This document shows, piece by piece, positions 11,507-23,660 of a stretch of DNA of 64,000 nucleotides (the stretch's first letter is position 1; each line of letters opens with the position of its first letter). The notes under the pieces were generated by a model. It was not told the origin of the DNA. It did not search any database and saw only the letters and a program-made list of their open reading frames with translations. This DNA comes from Cercis canadensis (Eukaryota > Streptophyta > Magnoliopsida > Fabales > Fabaceae), in assembly GCA_003255065.1 (NCBI GenBank), contig QAOA01006868.1:408823-472822 (forward strand), read 5' to 3'. The position numbers and the translations under genes are program-made.

Positions 11507-12102
11507 GAATCGTGTTCACTTATGGTGGCTATGCGTGTTCTTAAGATGCTCTCTGGACTGCCAACACGGCCCGAAACACGGCCGTGTTGCTTCTTCATTC
11601 CTAGCCGTGTTCATTAGTGAGCTGAGGCAGGCATTCTGGAGCTACAACACATGCATGGACACGGCCGTGTTTAGGCCGTGTCCCCTGTATAGACTTCAAT
11701 TGCTTTTGATTCCTCTGCCTCTTAGGATTAATTAGCCACCGAAATCACTTAATTTGGACTTAAGATGAGTAAATTATGCCCAAATCTCTTCATAAAGGTC
11801 CAGACCTGATTCCAGGATATTGGTTCTGATTTATGGGTTAAATTTGACCAACTGAATATTCGAATTAGCCTTGGAGGTCTGAATGAACGTTGTAGATAAT
11901 CCTCTTAGCTTTCCTACAAGGTAAAATTCACCATTTTTAGATATCCAGAACTAAAAATATACCTGAAATACAGAAACAGTGTCAAAAACCTGATAACACA
12001 AATATTGGGGTTAAGTACCATGTTTAAAACAAATTGTGCTCAAATCTAAATAAGAATCCATTGATAAAACATGGAACTTAACGACATAAAAAGCACATAT
12101 CA
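11507..12102 (-). mobile_element. LTR-like fragment (fossil)
   Basis: The minus strand begins TGATATGTGC and runs through text of LTR style. The plus strand near 11560-11690 has repeated 'cacggccgtgtt' words often seen in plant LTRs. No protein-coding parts and no partner LTR are seen. It begins exactly where homology to the micropeptide promoter ends. Identification as an LTR piece is tentative. Confidence 0.35.
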
Positions 12103-12659
12103 GTCATCCAGTCCATGAATGCATCTTCCTAGTGTACGCTGCGCATGGCACTAATTAGTGCATAAATGATGTGACATTTTCATTTCAGCAAAATCTTGGT
12201 CAATGATTGATCAGATGAAATCTACGAGAGTTACAGGTGCCAAACTATCTTATGCATTTGTCAAATTTGAATAGCACATCTCGAAAATGATTAGATCAAT
12301 GTAGTGCACAGCAAGACATATGTAGTACAGGGAGATCACACCATCCAAGTAGAATCCAATGATAATATAAGGAAAAGTTTGTTATATACCACAATTTTTA
12401 CTCTATAGACTCAAATTACATGTTATATTAGATTACAGTGTTTGGTATGCTAGTATCATATTATAGATTGAAAATTAATATTACACCCTATAGTCAATAC
12501 TACTCAAAGACTCGAATCCAATCCCAGTACAAAAGTTGGGAAATCTCATTCTGAAATAAAAGGCATCTAATAAAAGGAATCTAAAAATTCCCCTTTCCTT
12601 TTTTTGGTTACTAGAAAAAAGTAAAATGAGTACACGGCAAAAATAGAATCTTTAATATT
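12103..12659. other. Unassigned sequence inside the 3.9-kb insertion
   Basis: No gene and no clear element signature. It lies between the LTR-like fragment and the copia relic, so it is probably transposon-derived. Confidence 0.3.
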
Positions 12660-15215
12660 AATTCTCTGGTTCCTATACTTAAAGAGGTGCCTCTAGACAC
12701 TGGCAATCTCATTCCCTTATATATTATGCCTAGTCACCACTGGGACGATGCCGTTGCCACTGTTGTGTACTTATTAAATCGCATACCTACAAAAGTCTTA
12801 GAATTTCAGACTCCCCTACAGGTCCTTGCTAAACATGTTTCTCTGCCTACTGTTTTGATGATTCCTCCCTGAATATTTGGGTGTGTTGCTTTCGTGCACC
12901 TTCATAAGAATCAACGCACCAAGTTGGACCCATGCGCTGTTCATTGTCTGTTTTTGGTTTATGGCTTACATAAGAAGGGTTATCGGTGCTACGATCCTGC
13001 TACCAAACGTATCTACATCACTATGGATGTTACATTCCTAGAATCAGACAGCTTCTTTTCCCCAGTATCCAATTCTTCTCCTTAGGGGGAGATGAGATGA
13101 AGAGCAGAATTGGTTGAGTATTGAAGGACTAGAACCATCGACTGTTGAAGGGAATGAAGGGAACTTAAATCCAACCCAACCAAATGGAAGTGAAGTGATA
13201 GAACCAACTGTTGAAACTTCAATAGAAGTGGATGTGTCTCAAAGAGCTGGACCTATTTCATTAACTTCTGAAGATGAATCCCCCCATTCTTCAGTATCCG
13301 AAGGCCCTACTCCTGAGAATATTCCTGAGGTAAGCTCTCCTATTACTCCTCCATATACTAATACTCATGTGAGTTATGTGTTACCATTTAGGCACAACTG
13401 TGGTAAACCACCATATTGGTACTCTCCAAATGTGGAATAAAGAATATCTAAGTATCCAATTGCCAACTATGTGTCTACTCAAAGATTATCCAAACCTCTC
13501 AAAGCCTTTGCTCACACATTGTCCTCATGTCACATTCTCAGCAGTGTTGAAGAAGCTTTGTCTGATCCAAATTGGGCCCAAGCTATAAAATCAGAAATGG
13601 AGGCTTTATAGAAAAATAACACATGGACGCTAGTCGCTCTACCTAAAGGAAAAAAAGACAGTTGGGTGTAAGTGGATTTTCTCCATTAAATACAAGGCAG
13701 ATGGGTCTATCGATCGATACAAAGCAAGACTTGTGGCAAAAGAGTATACGCAAATATATGCATCAATTATTAAGAAACTTTCTCACCTGTAACCAAACTA
13801 AATATTGTTCGCATGTTGTTATCTCTTGTAGCAAATTTAGATTGGCCGTTGCATCAACTTAATGTAAAGAACGTCTTTCTACATGGTGACCTCAAAGAGA
13901 CAATTTACATGGATATTCCACAAGGGTACACTGCATCTTCAAGGGTCAAAATTGCATGCAAGCTACAACGATCTTTGTGTGGATTAAAACAGTCACCTCA
14001 GGTATGGTTTGGTCGGTTTAGTTCAGCTATGAGAAAATATGGTTTTCGACAGAGTAATTCTGATCATACTCTATTTCTAAAGCATCAAAGGGGAAAGGTG
14101 ACAACTCTAATAGTCTATGTAGATGACATGATTATTACAGGGGATGATGTAGAAGAAATTACTAGGCTCCAAAAGCAATTGTCAATAGAATTTAAAATGA
14201 AGAACTTAGGGGGACTAAAGTATTTTCTTGGAATTGAAGTTTCCAGATCAAAACAAGGCATATTCCTTTCTTAGAGGAAGTACGTGTTGGACCTACTAAC
14301 AGAAGTGGGTTTACTAGAGTGTAAGCCAGCTAATACTCCAATTGTACAGAACCATGAACTTGGAGTATATGTGGATCAAGTACCAGCAAATAAAGAGAGG
14401 TGCTAAAGGTTAGTTGGTAAACTCATCTATTTATCTCATACTCGACCAGACATAACCTATGTTGTAAGTGTAGTGAGTCAATTTATGCACTGTCCGAGTA
14501 AAGATCATATGGATGCAATAATCCAGATTCCACGATATTTAAAGTCTTCTCTTGGGAAAGGGCTTATGTTTTCAAAGAACAACCATCTAAAAGTGGATGG
14601 CTACATAGATGCTGATTAGGCAAGGAACATTTTAGATAGAAAATCAACTTTAGGCTATTTTACTTTTGTAGGAGGCAATCTGGTTACATGGAAAAGCAAG
14701 AAACAAAAAGTGGTGGCATTATCCAGCGATGAAACAGAATTTCGAGAAATGGTGAAGGGTCTTTGTGAGCTGCTTTGGCTTAGAAGACTGCTAACTGAGA
14801 TTGGCTTTGCTCCTAGAACAGAAATGAACTTGTTTTGTGAAAACAAGGCAGCCATTGACATCTCCCATAACCCGGTCCAACATGATCATACAAAGCATGT
14901 TGAAGTAGACAGGCATTTCATCAAACAGAACCTCGAAGAAAAGATTATTCAGTTTCCTTTTGTCAAATCAAAAGACCAATTGGCAGATATCCTTACAAAG
15001 GCATTATCTAGCAAAAATTTCTATAGCTCACTTGACAAGTTGTGCATTAGAGATATCTATGCACCAACTTGAGGAGGAGTGTTGGCGTGAGCTGTCAAAT
15101 AGAGTAATTATAGGAACTTGATTATTTGTAATATCCCATACTTCAAGGGTCAACCATAATTCTAGCCTTAGATAATGTATAGCCTAGAATAGGTGCCAAG
15201 ATTTTTTCTCTGTAT

Positions 15216-15248
<33 letters not shown>

Positions 15249-15306
15249 CACACACACAGTTATGAAGAATTAATATAGAAGAAATATAGAAGACTTCTGT
15301 CCAACA
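12660..15306 (+). mobile_element. Ty1/copia relic, 5'-truncated, with 3' LTR
   Basis: Fossil element. Parts seen in order are the C-terminal integrase region (about 12690-13090), an acidic linker (13114-13440), reverse transcriptase (about 13550-14280, with a YVDDM polymerase motif), RNase H (about 14580-15072), a purine tract (15071-15079) and a 3' LTR (15080-15306, TGTTGG...CAACA). The gag, protease and 5' LTR regions are missing. The coding part carries several breaks. Integrase-before-RT order identifies copia. It looks old. Confidence 0.85.
15209..15258 (+). repeat. CA/TA microsatellite in the relic LTR
   Basis: A CA run, then a TA run, then CA again, inside the 3' LTR of the copia relic. 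Confidence 0.8.
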
Positions 15307-15562
15307 TCAACAACCATAAATTATGATGAAGAAAACTGAAATGTTCTGTTTCACGTTTATAACATGAAGAAAAAGTTTGTTAAGAAATTTAAGAAAGCCA
15401 CTTAAATTTCAGTTTCGGCTCTGCTCATCTTACCTCACTCTTTTCTCTTTCCTTTTAGCTACTTGTGAATTCTGATTATGCTCTTGCTTCCTTATACAGA
15501 GAAACCCACAGCTTCTTAATCTTAACCCTTTCAAGAAAGGATTAGAAGGAATTAAAACTACA

Positions 15563-15754
15563 ATGGCTTGGTTCTCAGTCTTGTTCAATTGCTTTGCTCC
15601 TTCTTCATCATCACCTGCTCGCATCTCTGATTATGGACAAGGCTCTAAACCAAAAGCGGCTTCTTCAGAGAAACCAAAGAGGAAATCAAAATCAAAGGCA
15701 GCTCCGGTGATGGTTTCTTATTTCCCGGTTAACTCTTATCTCTCTCGCTTGTAA
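15563..15754 (+). CDS. Micropeptide family member 4 (63 aa, ends SRL)
   Basis: Open 63-residue member: MAWFSVLFNCFAPSSSS at the N-terminus, RISDYGQGSKPKAASSEK in the middle, a Lys/Ser-rich stretch, then AAPVMVSYFPVNSYLSRL. The tail keeps the family signature and the SRL end although the rest differs widely from members 1-3, consistent with selection on the tail. No TATA box like that of genes 1 and 3 precedes it. The nearest matching promoter stops at 11506, and CATCT occurs at both that break (11502-11506) and 15426-15430. The ATG is chosen by alignment to the family. Function is unknown. Confidence 0.65.
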   Translation: MAWFSVLFNCFAPSSSSPARISDYGQGSKPKAASSEKPKRKSKSKAAPVMVSYFPVNSYLSRL

Positions 15755-15829
15755 TGGGTGGTGTGTATTTGGATCACCATTAATACCTCTGTTTCTTGGG
15801 TGTTCTGTTATCTGCTGCATTTGCTTAAT

Positions 15830-16644
15830 TTTGTAGGGCAAAAACTAAATCATTTGCTTATTTATTATGCACTTATTAAAGTATTAACAATATTTTATTT
15901 AGATCAGATATTCAGGGAATAGGAATATAACTATCATTGAAAAATATTGTCTAGATAAAATTTTCTTCTTATTTCACATCGTCCCTAATCAATTATGTAA
16001 ATCGCCCAAATGATGGTCTAAATCATAAATCATCATCCACTTTTGATTTTTTTAAGTGATTTTATACATATGATTTTTCTAATATATCATTGGTTCATTC
16101 ATTGCCTTTCATATTCCAAATTGTGATTAACCATGGCCCATGAGACCCAAATAGGCTCTTTAATTTTATTTTATTTTTGTACTTTTGACTACGACTTTAG
16201 GTTCAAACACATAACCTATAAGTCTTGAGGATGATTTCAATACCACTCGGTTACAAGCAATTTGGTAAATAGGTTCTTTACTTATTTCTATCTTTCTTTT
16301 CTTCTAGTTTTTTTTTTATAACCTAAGAACCAAGACCTAACCCCAACCATCCAACCTTTGGATAGAGCCAAATTTATTAAACTTGGAGCTAGCCATCCTA
16401 GGTCCAAGGGTTTCGCTGTCAAAACACCAACAACTGTAACTGTGTGCAGAGCACTTTAAAACTTTTATTTTGTTAATGAGAGGCCTCAAACAGAAGATCT
16501 TCTTCTGGCTAAGAGAGTCTTATGACAAACTGATCTACAATCCAATTAACTTCTTTTCTTCTAGTTTGCTCACATTAATTTGGATGTGATATTATTTTTA
16601 TTTTCGAACAACATCTATCTTTTGAGTTTTATAGTTGTTATTAA
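15830..16644. other. Intergenic
   Basis: No gene. A phrase near 16200 ('ggttcaaacacataac') resembles a SINE-type B-box context but has no clear ends. Confidence 0.4.
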
Positions 16645-17506
16645 TAGGGGAATTCATCGGTCAGTTTCAAACCGATTTGGGAGACTTTGTCAACCGACCG
16701 ATGGATGTTCGGGTGAGAAAAATGAGATTTGCCGTCGACCGGAACTCTAGCTTAATTGACAAAATGCGGGTTGGTTGGTGGGTGGGATTGTCGGGTGGGT
16801 TGAATTAGATTGGTTCAGTTGTGTTGTGTGTCTCGTCAAGGCAAGCAAAGCTGCAGTTTCAGCGGCTCGTGCACTCTCAATGGTGGTTTGGACAGCCCGC
16901 TTACTGCTTGCTGTTTCTGGTTGAGGGATACGAAGAGGAAGAAGAGGGTAGAAGATTGAGAAGAAGGGAAAAATAATTCTGGTAGAGAGAAGGAGGAAGA
17001 GCATAAAACATTTCTATTAAAAACTAAAAAGAAGAGGAAAATATCAATGGAAGTGGTTGCTACTGGTAAAGGATGAAAATCATAATAAAAATTAGAAAGT
17101 TAAGAATAAAAAAAAATGAAGAGTGAGAAGTGAGAAGTGGTGAGAAGAGGATGTTGACATTGATAGTGAGAGAAGAAGAAGAAAGAGTGAAATAATTTTT
17201 AAAAAAACTAAAAGAACGGAGAGAAAAGTATAAATGTAAAATGTTAAAAACAAAGAACTACGAAAAGAGAAGATTGAAAAAGCATGGAAATTCAAATTTG
17301 AACTTGATAACTAGATAGAGAAGAAAGAGTGGAAAACTCAAGAATTGAAGAGTTTTTTTTAAAAAAATGAAAGGACAGAGAGAACTGAATTGACCGGCCT
17401 AAACCGTTTTATCCAATATCAACTGTCCGATCTAGCCTATGCATCATCTAGAATCGTCCAATTTGCTTGTTTTTGGTTGGTTTCGGTCCGGTTATGAATA
17501 CCCCTA
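16645..17506. mobile_element. Non-autonomous hAT-like element, 862 bp
   Basis: Ends are TAGGGGAATTCATCGGTC at the left and the inverse of CTAGGGGTATTCATAACCGG at the right, an imperfect inverted repeat of the TAGGGG kind known in plant hAT elements. The 8-bp flanks are GTTATTAA (16637-16644) and GTTGTTAA (17507-17514), 7 of 8 matching. The interior is purine-rich with no transposase. Minus-strand frames in it (16747-17295) are low-complexity. Confidence 0.75.
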
Positions 17507-17514
17507 GTTGTTAA

Positions 17515-18580
17515 GATCATATTTTGATGAATTCCTCTCATGTATAGTTGAACACGCAAAATAATCATTTTCCAAAACGCTCCTACTCTATTAAATGTCA
17601 AAATTGGAAAAACCAAACAAGGAAAACCCATGCATTGCATGTAAGTTACTGTTAAAAGGTGCAAATGGTCAAGTAGCCAAACAAGCAACAGCTAGCAGAC
17701 GATATCACCAGTAAGCCACACCAAAGCCTAAATTAAAGAATTGAAAACTATGACTTACCACATTTTAAAAAAAATATTTTTTCATTATCATGAGTACTCT
17801 TAACTAAATATTTATTTTACAATTTTAATTGTGCACATTTAAAATTTATTTTATACTACTCAAATTCAAAGGAAACCGCACATGTAAAAAAAANAAAAAA
17901 AAAAAAAAAAAAACACGTGAGCTAAGTGTAATGGGTTTACCATTCCCAAAATAGAGATTTGGTATTTTTCACACATTAACCTTTATTTAATTTATTTTGG
18001 TTCATTCTAACCCCACTTTCTTCTATATGCTGTGAGGATGGATAGGCATTATTCATGCAACCTTTTTAAATAAATCATATACCTTTCATTTATATATCTA
18101 CACTTAAAAACTAATGATGTTGAATATATGTTTCAAAAGGTTTTATCAGAATTTTCATTTCAATTTGTGCAGGAGCTGATCACAATAATTTTCTACATAC
18201 TCGATGGGTATCCAAAGATCCTGAGCTTTCTTTTTTTTTTTTTCCAGAAAAAAAGTTAATTATATTATAAGATATGCATAAAAACTTATTTAGGTTTATA
18301 CCATTTAAAGTTCATACAAACAAATATAGGGTTAAATTTTTTAACTCAAAAAACAATTATAGTATAAATTTGCTTTATGAGCATCACAAAGCCAAGGAAA
18401 GTCAAAATCATATGAAAACGATTCGGCATAATTCCAGGCATTTATCCTCAACAACAAACAAATAAATATAGGGTTAAAGTCAAAATCACAAAGGCAAAGT
18501 TCATGATAGTGAATACTTACAGCTTTTTCAAAACCACTAAACACATGTATGTTTGAAAAATCTTGCCAAATTCCAAGACA
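17515..18580. other. AT-rich spacer with a poly-A assembly N
   Basis: No gene seen. A poly-A run near 17884-17912 contains a single N. The sequence leads into block B copy 2 at about 18581. Confidence 0.5.
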
Positions 18581-21500
18581 CAACTCAATTATTCGTTAAA
18601 AGATACATATTATTTAATAAATAAGTTCCAAATTAATAAAAATATAATTTGCTAAAAAATTGAAAAAAGATATTATACTTTTATATATCCAGGTGGAGTC
18701 TGTTTCTAATAGTATTTTATTTAAAAAAGTATTAGTTTAATATAAATTTAAAAATATTCTTTTTATCCATTATTAATTAATTAGGTAACATGAGTGGTCA
18801 TATTTTTTTCTATAACGAAAGTTGAATATAGAGCCTCTAAAACAATATTAATTATTCGATCACTAAGGTGCTCCTTTAAAGATAATTAAATAATATTTCT
18901 TTCACTGTAATTTGGTCTTAATGATATCAATTTCTTATTACTACAAATAATCATATTCTATAACAAAATAAATTTAAAAAAATCAATGTGTAGTTTCACT
19001 TGAATTGAAGATACTGCCTATTTTATTTGTGTAGCTACAATACGACAATATACTTAGAAAATATTATATTGTGGGGGTCAAAGTCGTAGTAACAGAGTTC
19101 TATGTTATTATTTCCTTGCTGTGGAAGCCAAGAATGTGTGGTGGAGTGTGTGCTAACCAAGGTATTAAGAAATGTAAGTGATGAATTACCAAATACACCC
19201 ACTGCTGATCTTCATTTTAAATAGAGGAAACTCCATTAATTTGGCCGTTATCACAAAACTCATACACCATTTTTGCAAAGATGAGTCTCTTCTCAGCCAT
19301 TTGCTGTTGCCTTATGCCCAATCCATAGTCCAAGGAAGAGAATAGCACTACTATGGTGGAAGCAGATTCTTTATCAAAGAAACCCAAAGGAGGAGATGAA
19401 GATCTCAAGTCATCGTCTGCTCCAATCGCTTGTAGTTCTTTTTCCCTTTTTTTTTTTTTTTTTTTATCGGTTTCATATGAGCGAGGATTGAACTAAGATC
19501 CTTTTGGAGTCATTTGAAATCATAAAAATATGGAGCCAAGGTAATTGTAGGTTTCTGTTGTGTGGTTAATATTACTGTTCTGTGCAGTCCCTTGTTTTCC
19601 TTCTCTTCCCTTGTATTAATTACCCTTGTTTTCTTGTTCAATCAAAAGTGAAGATTGACTATCAGCTTGCCACATTGTCTTGATTATCTTCTTTTTCTCT
19701 TTTGTGAGCAAAATGGGTAAATCAGTGTCCTACTCGAAAGACTTATCAGGAAGCATTGGGCTAAATATTGGTAAGGGGATACTGGATATCACTAGAGAAA
19801 CAAACTCTATGAGGGCACTACTAAACACCTTGAAAAGGATTCAAATTCAAAGTGTTTTGTCACTTAATTTGAACAAACCACTTAGTGGTCTTAATTATAT
19901 TTTGTTTCTCTCTTAAATTTCAATTAATTTCAAAGAAAACAGGCCAATTGTGAGTGTGCAAGTGTGTGATTAATTGAAGCGAAAGGAAAACCTGCGCCGT
20001 GGAGAGGGACACTGTCTCCTTTGAGGTCAAATTATTTTAATGTGCAATAAATCTGTGGGCCTGTATTCAGCTCAAAACATAGTTAGTTTTTGGACAACCT
20101 AAGACTCACATGCATAACCATAAACAAGGGTTTTATGCTGGGGTGCAAGATCACTTAAACTACAACGGTCAGATATAAATTGATGATGAGTTTCACTGAC
20201 ATGATCAACAGTTATTGATTAATTCATACAGCATCCGAGGAAAAATATTTCAGTACAAACTATCCAAACTCTTTATCACTAGCTAACACTTATTTGCTTA
20301 TTACTATCCTCTTATTCAACTCTCTAAGAATTTAAGATTTCCATATTATATCAGTAAAGAGCTATTTGCACAAACTAATTCATAAACTCTTACAAAGTCT
20401 GTTTTTTCAATTGATTTACCCTATTTCTGGTTTAAATGTTTCTGCCTGTAAGAAGATTGTAAAAATAAGTTTGTGCAGTTGGCATTTTCATGTCAAAAAG
20501 GGATCTATGCAAACAATGTAGTCAGAATTTGAGTGACACTACATACTAGACATTTTTGAGGATTGGTTGAGGTTGAGCAAGTTCTTGGCTATTAGGTTAT
20601 TCCTACTAACCTGCTGGAGCTCAAAGCAAATACAACCAACATATTGGCCAAAATTGAGAGTGATAGTAAACAAAATTAATGCATTTCAGCATCCTTCTGT
20701 TCTATCCTTTTCATTCATGGGCCAGGGTTGTCTAAGTCGATTATCATGACTAGAATTCTAGAAGATTACTGTTTGTGTTTTTGCATATTATAGCATTTCT
20801 TCCTAGGTTGGGTTAGGACTAACAGAAGGATAAAATTTATTTCCGTCTTTTTTTTCTTCCCTATAATAATAGCTATTAGTACAATGGAAAATACAATTCA
20901 ACTAATTGGATGAAGTGACCAGAAAACACCGAATTCAAATGTATCAATTGCAGATGGAAACGTAAATAATCGTGATATACTTAGCTTAATTAATAAGAAT
21001 AAATCGGATTAAATAAAAGATAATCATTTTAGAATTGTATCAGCCATAACATGGTTGAGCAATATAATTAGGAAAAAGTAACAAAAGCTTAACAAAACAA
21101 GTAACAAGTACCTATTTGCAGACACTACATGAGCTACAAACCAAAGTGTGAGACTGTTAAATACTAAAATCAGATCGAAATGTATACCTACTTGTAGCAT
21201 TAGGCCTCAAACCTAATTTCTCTATTTAGGACTTGAGAAATCATGAACCCAACTTAATGTTTGGCTAGTACTATTCACGATCCATTCCATCCAAATCCAA
21301 ACATTTATGATGGAGTATTTAAGGGTTCCATCATGTATGTTCTTGTACCTTCTGGAATCTCGACACATGCATATGACCTTTTCACGTTCCATTCCTCTTG
21401 GACCATAAATTCCTTTTGTTGATATGTGAGCTACTACAAAAAGCAGAGTACTTCAACTATAGTTACAGCCCCATCACAGAATAGCCCACCCAGTTCTCCC

Positions 21501-21661
21501 ACTTCCCTTAGCCAAAGCTTTAATCGAAACCAACACACCCACTAGAATCCGTTACACAAAACTATAGCAGCAGCCAAAGCTTGGATTCCCTTATAATTCA
21601 TACACGTCTTTCCTTTTCCAAGAATGTGTGATGTAAGACTAATCAATTTAATGATTGTTTA
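18581..21661 (+). repeat. Duplicated block B, copy 2
   Basis: Nearly identical to 4350-7448, with scattered single-base differences and small indels. It ends at 'aatgattgttt' before unrelated sequence 'aaattaactcc', giving the undisturbed right flank of the ancestral B unit. Its micropeptide gene is broken. Confidence 0.85.
19281..19435 (+). pseudogene. Broken copy of micropeptide gene 2
   Basis: Duplicate of 5050-5241. Codon 16 is TAG where the intact copy has TCG. A 37-bp deletion later removes most of the tail codons, joining 'gctccaat' directly to 'cgcttgtag', so the FPVNSQPSRL end is lost. One shared T at the breakpoints fits end joining. The promoter and downstream DNA are kept almost unchanged. 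Confidence 0.85.
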
Positions 21662-22521
21662 AATTAACTCCTTTTCTTTTTTCCCTTTCACTACTATATC
21701 TAAAGTTAGTGGCAATTATGCAATAAATTATGGATTAAAGTGACATTTGAGAACTAAAGTGATATTTGAAAAATAATTCAATGAAAAAAAAAATATTTAA
21801 CTCTATTTTTGTTTGGCCTATTAGAAGCTAGCATATCCCTCTCTCAAAATCTCNCCTATTAGAAGGTAGCATATCCCTCTCTCAAAATCTCATCTCACCC
21901 TCTATGGTGGGATTTGAACACGAAATCTCTACAATAGAATACTGAATACTCAACTCCCTGAACGACCCATTTAGATTAGAGTAACACCCTTTGGTTTATG
22001 TGGAAACTTTTTTTTTTTGGTTGCGTTTCTACTTGTAGAAAATGAAAATAAATTGTTATGAGCGTTTTACTCTAGGACACAAGTGCAAAAAGTCTCAATT
22101 GCTAATGATCACCACGGGGGAGCAAGAGCTTTGGGATTATAGCGGGTTAGATGTTAGTAGTTAGAACTCATATTACAAGGAGCTACTTGAAGAGGGGAAG
22201 AATGATACAATAAGTATGGGCTGTAAGAGTTGTAGGCATATAAGTCTCTTATCTTTATCTATTGTTATTATTATAGTTCCTAATTATCTTTCAATTAGTA
22301 TTATTATCATATTGAGTAGTAATTGTGTAGTAGGAGTCTTGTGGTCTTTTAGTTATTTAAGTGTTAGTTATTTAAGTGTGCTAGCTCGTATTGTAAAACA
22401 ATCAATTATTAATAAACCAATTTTTAGTTATGAATTACATCACATCCTCTCCTAGTGGGATTTGAACGTGAAATCTCAATAATAGAATACCGAATACTCA
22501 ACTCCTTGAACAACCCATTTA

Positions 22522-22652
22522 GATTAGAGTAATACCCTCTGGTATATGTGGAAACTTTTTTTTTTTTGGGCTGCGTTTCCACCTGTATGTATAGGTGTAA
22601 ATGCAGCAAAAAGAAAAAGTTTCCATGTAAACTCCATGGTATTACTCTAATC
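22522..22652. mobile_element. Foldback MITE-like element
   Basis: Almost entirely an inverted repeat. The left arm starts GATTAGAGTAATACC and the right arm ends GGTATTACTCTAATC, with matching inner words (TGGAAACTTTTT, GCTGC, CACCTGTATG). No coding capacity. A nearly identical copy follows after the N, probably the same locus seen twice, and a truncated diverged copy starts near 21974. Confidence 0.6.
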
Positions 22653-22813
22653 TCAACGGNTATTTAAGTGTGCTAGCTCGCATTGTAAAACAATCAATTA
22701 TTAATAAACCAATTTTTAGTTATGAATTACATCACATCCTCTCCTAGTGGGATTTGAACACGAAATCTCAATAATAGAATACCAAATACTCAACTCCTTG
22801 AACAACCCATTTA

Positions 22814-22945
22814 GATTAGAGTAACACCCTCTGGTATATGTGGAAACTTTTTTTTTTTTTGGGCTGCGTTTCCACCTGTATGTATAGGTGTAAATGCAGC
22901 AAAAAGAAAAAGTTTCCATGTAAACTCCATGGTATTACTCTAATC
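22814..22945. mobile_element. Second sighting of the foldback element
   Basis: Nearly identical to 22522-22652. It sits in sequence that repeats the end of the preceding contig, so it may not be a separate genomic copy. Confidence 0.4.
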
Positions 22946-23660
22946 TCAACGAGTTGTTATAGAAGGGGAGTTGAATAACAGCTAATACTTTGGGGTCAGA
23001 CCATAATTGTGAATCCCATAGTCTCAACATGAATGCTTGTGACTTTAATCAGATGGAAGAGGTGAATTAGTTGAGGTGTTCTTAATCAAGTGATATTGAA
23101 ATTATTTTGATGACTTACTGCTTCAATATTTAAACTTAGAATCATAATTAAAGTATCCAAAAAAAAAAAATTACATAGTCTACAAGTCATAACACCGTGG
23201 GACAAAAAAATTTCAAATTTAAAAAAAAAAATCTACATATTTTTAAGGTTTGTTTATTGCATAATTGCCCTACAAGTTTATCTATTTTTTAGGTTTGCTT
23301 ACTGCGTAAGTGTATAAAGCGATAAGATAACAATAAATTTATCTATCTGTTTGGCACTCAGTATATGGCGTTTGTGAATATAAACTAATATCTTCCAATA
23401 GACAAACAAAGGTAGAAGATAACAATTTTTTTCAAACTTACATATAATATTGGAAATTGGAAACTGCAAAAACAACAAAATTGACTCTCAATAATTTATT
23501 AAAACAAAGCCATCTACAAAAATCCAGTTGAAGGACATTGCACTTTCCTCAAAATAAATCACAAGACAAAAACGAAGAAAATCCATGAATTAATGTCTCC
23601 AAGACATAGCCTCAAGCCTCCAAATCGTTAATGCTCTGCTGAAAATTCAAGTGCTTGCGT

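Larger units (their letters stand above)
21662..23640. other. Repeat-rich spacer with two assembly joins
   Basis: Contains Ns at 21854 and 22660 with duplicated sequence on both sides. Text reading 'gtgggatttgaacacgaaatctc' (minus strand: a GTTCAAATCCC B-box-like word) occurs three times and may be a SINE relic. No gene is seen. Confidence 0.5.

Noticed and set aside
13114-13440. Acidic 108-codon frame as a possible host gene
   Set aside because: It lies between integrase and reverse transcriptase of the copia relic, where such a linker belongs.
16747-17295. Minus-strand hydrophobic frames
   Set aside because: They are translations of the purine-rich interior of a non-autonomous hAT-like element, low-complexity Leu/Phe/Ser text.
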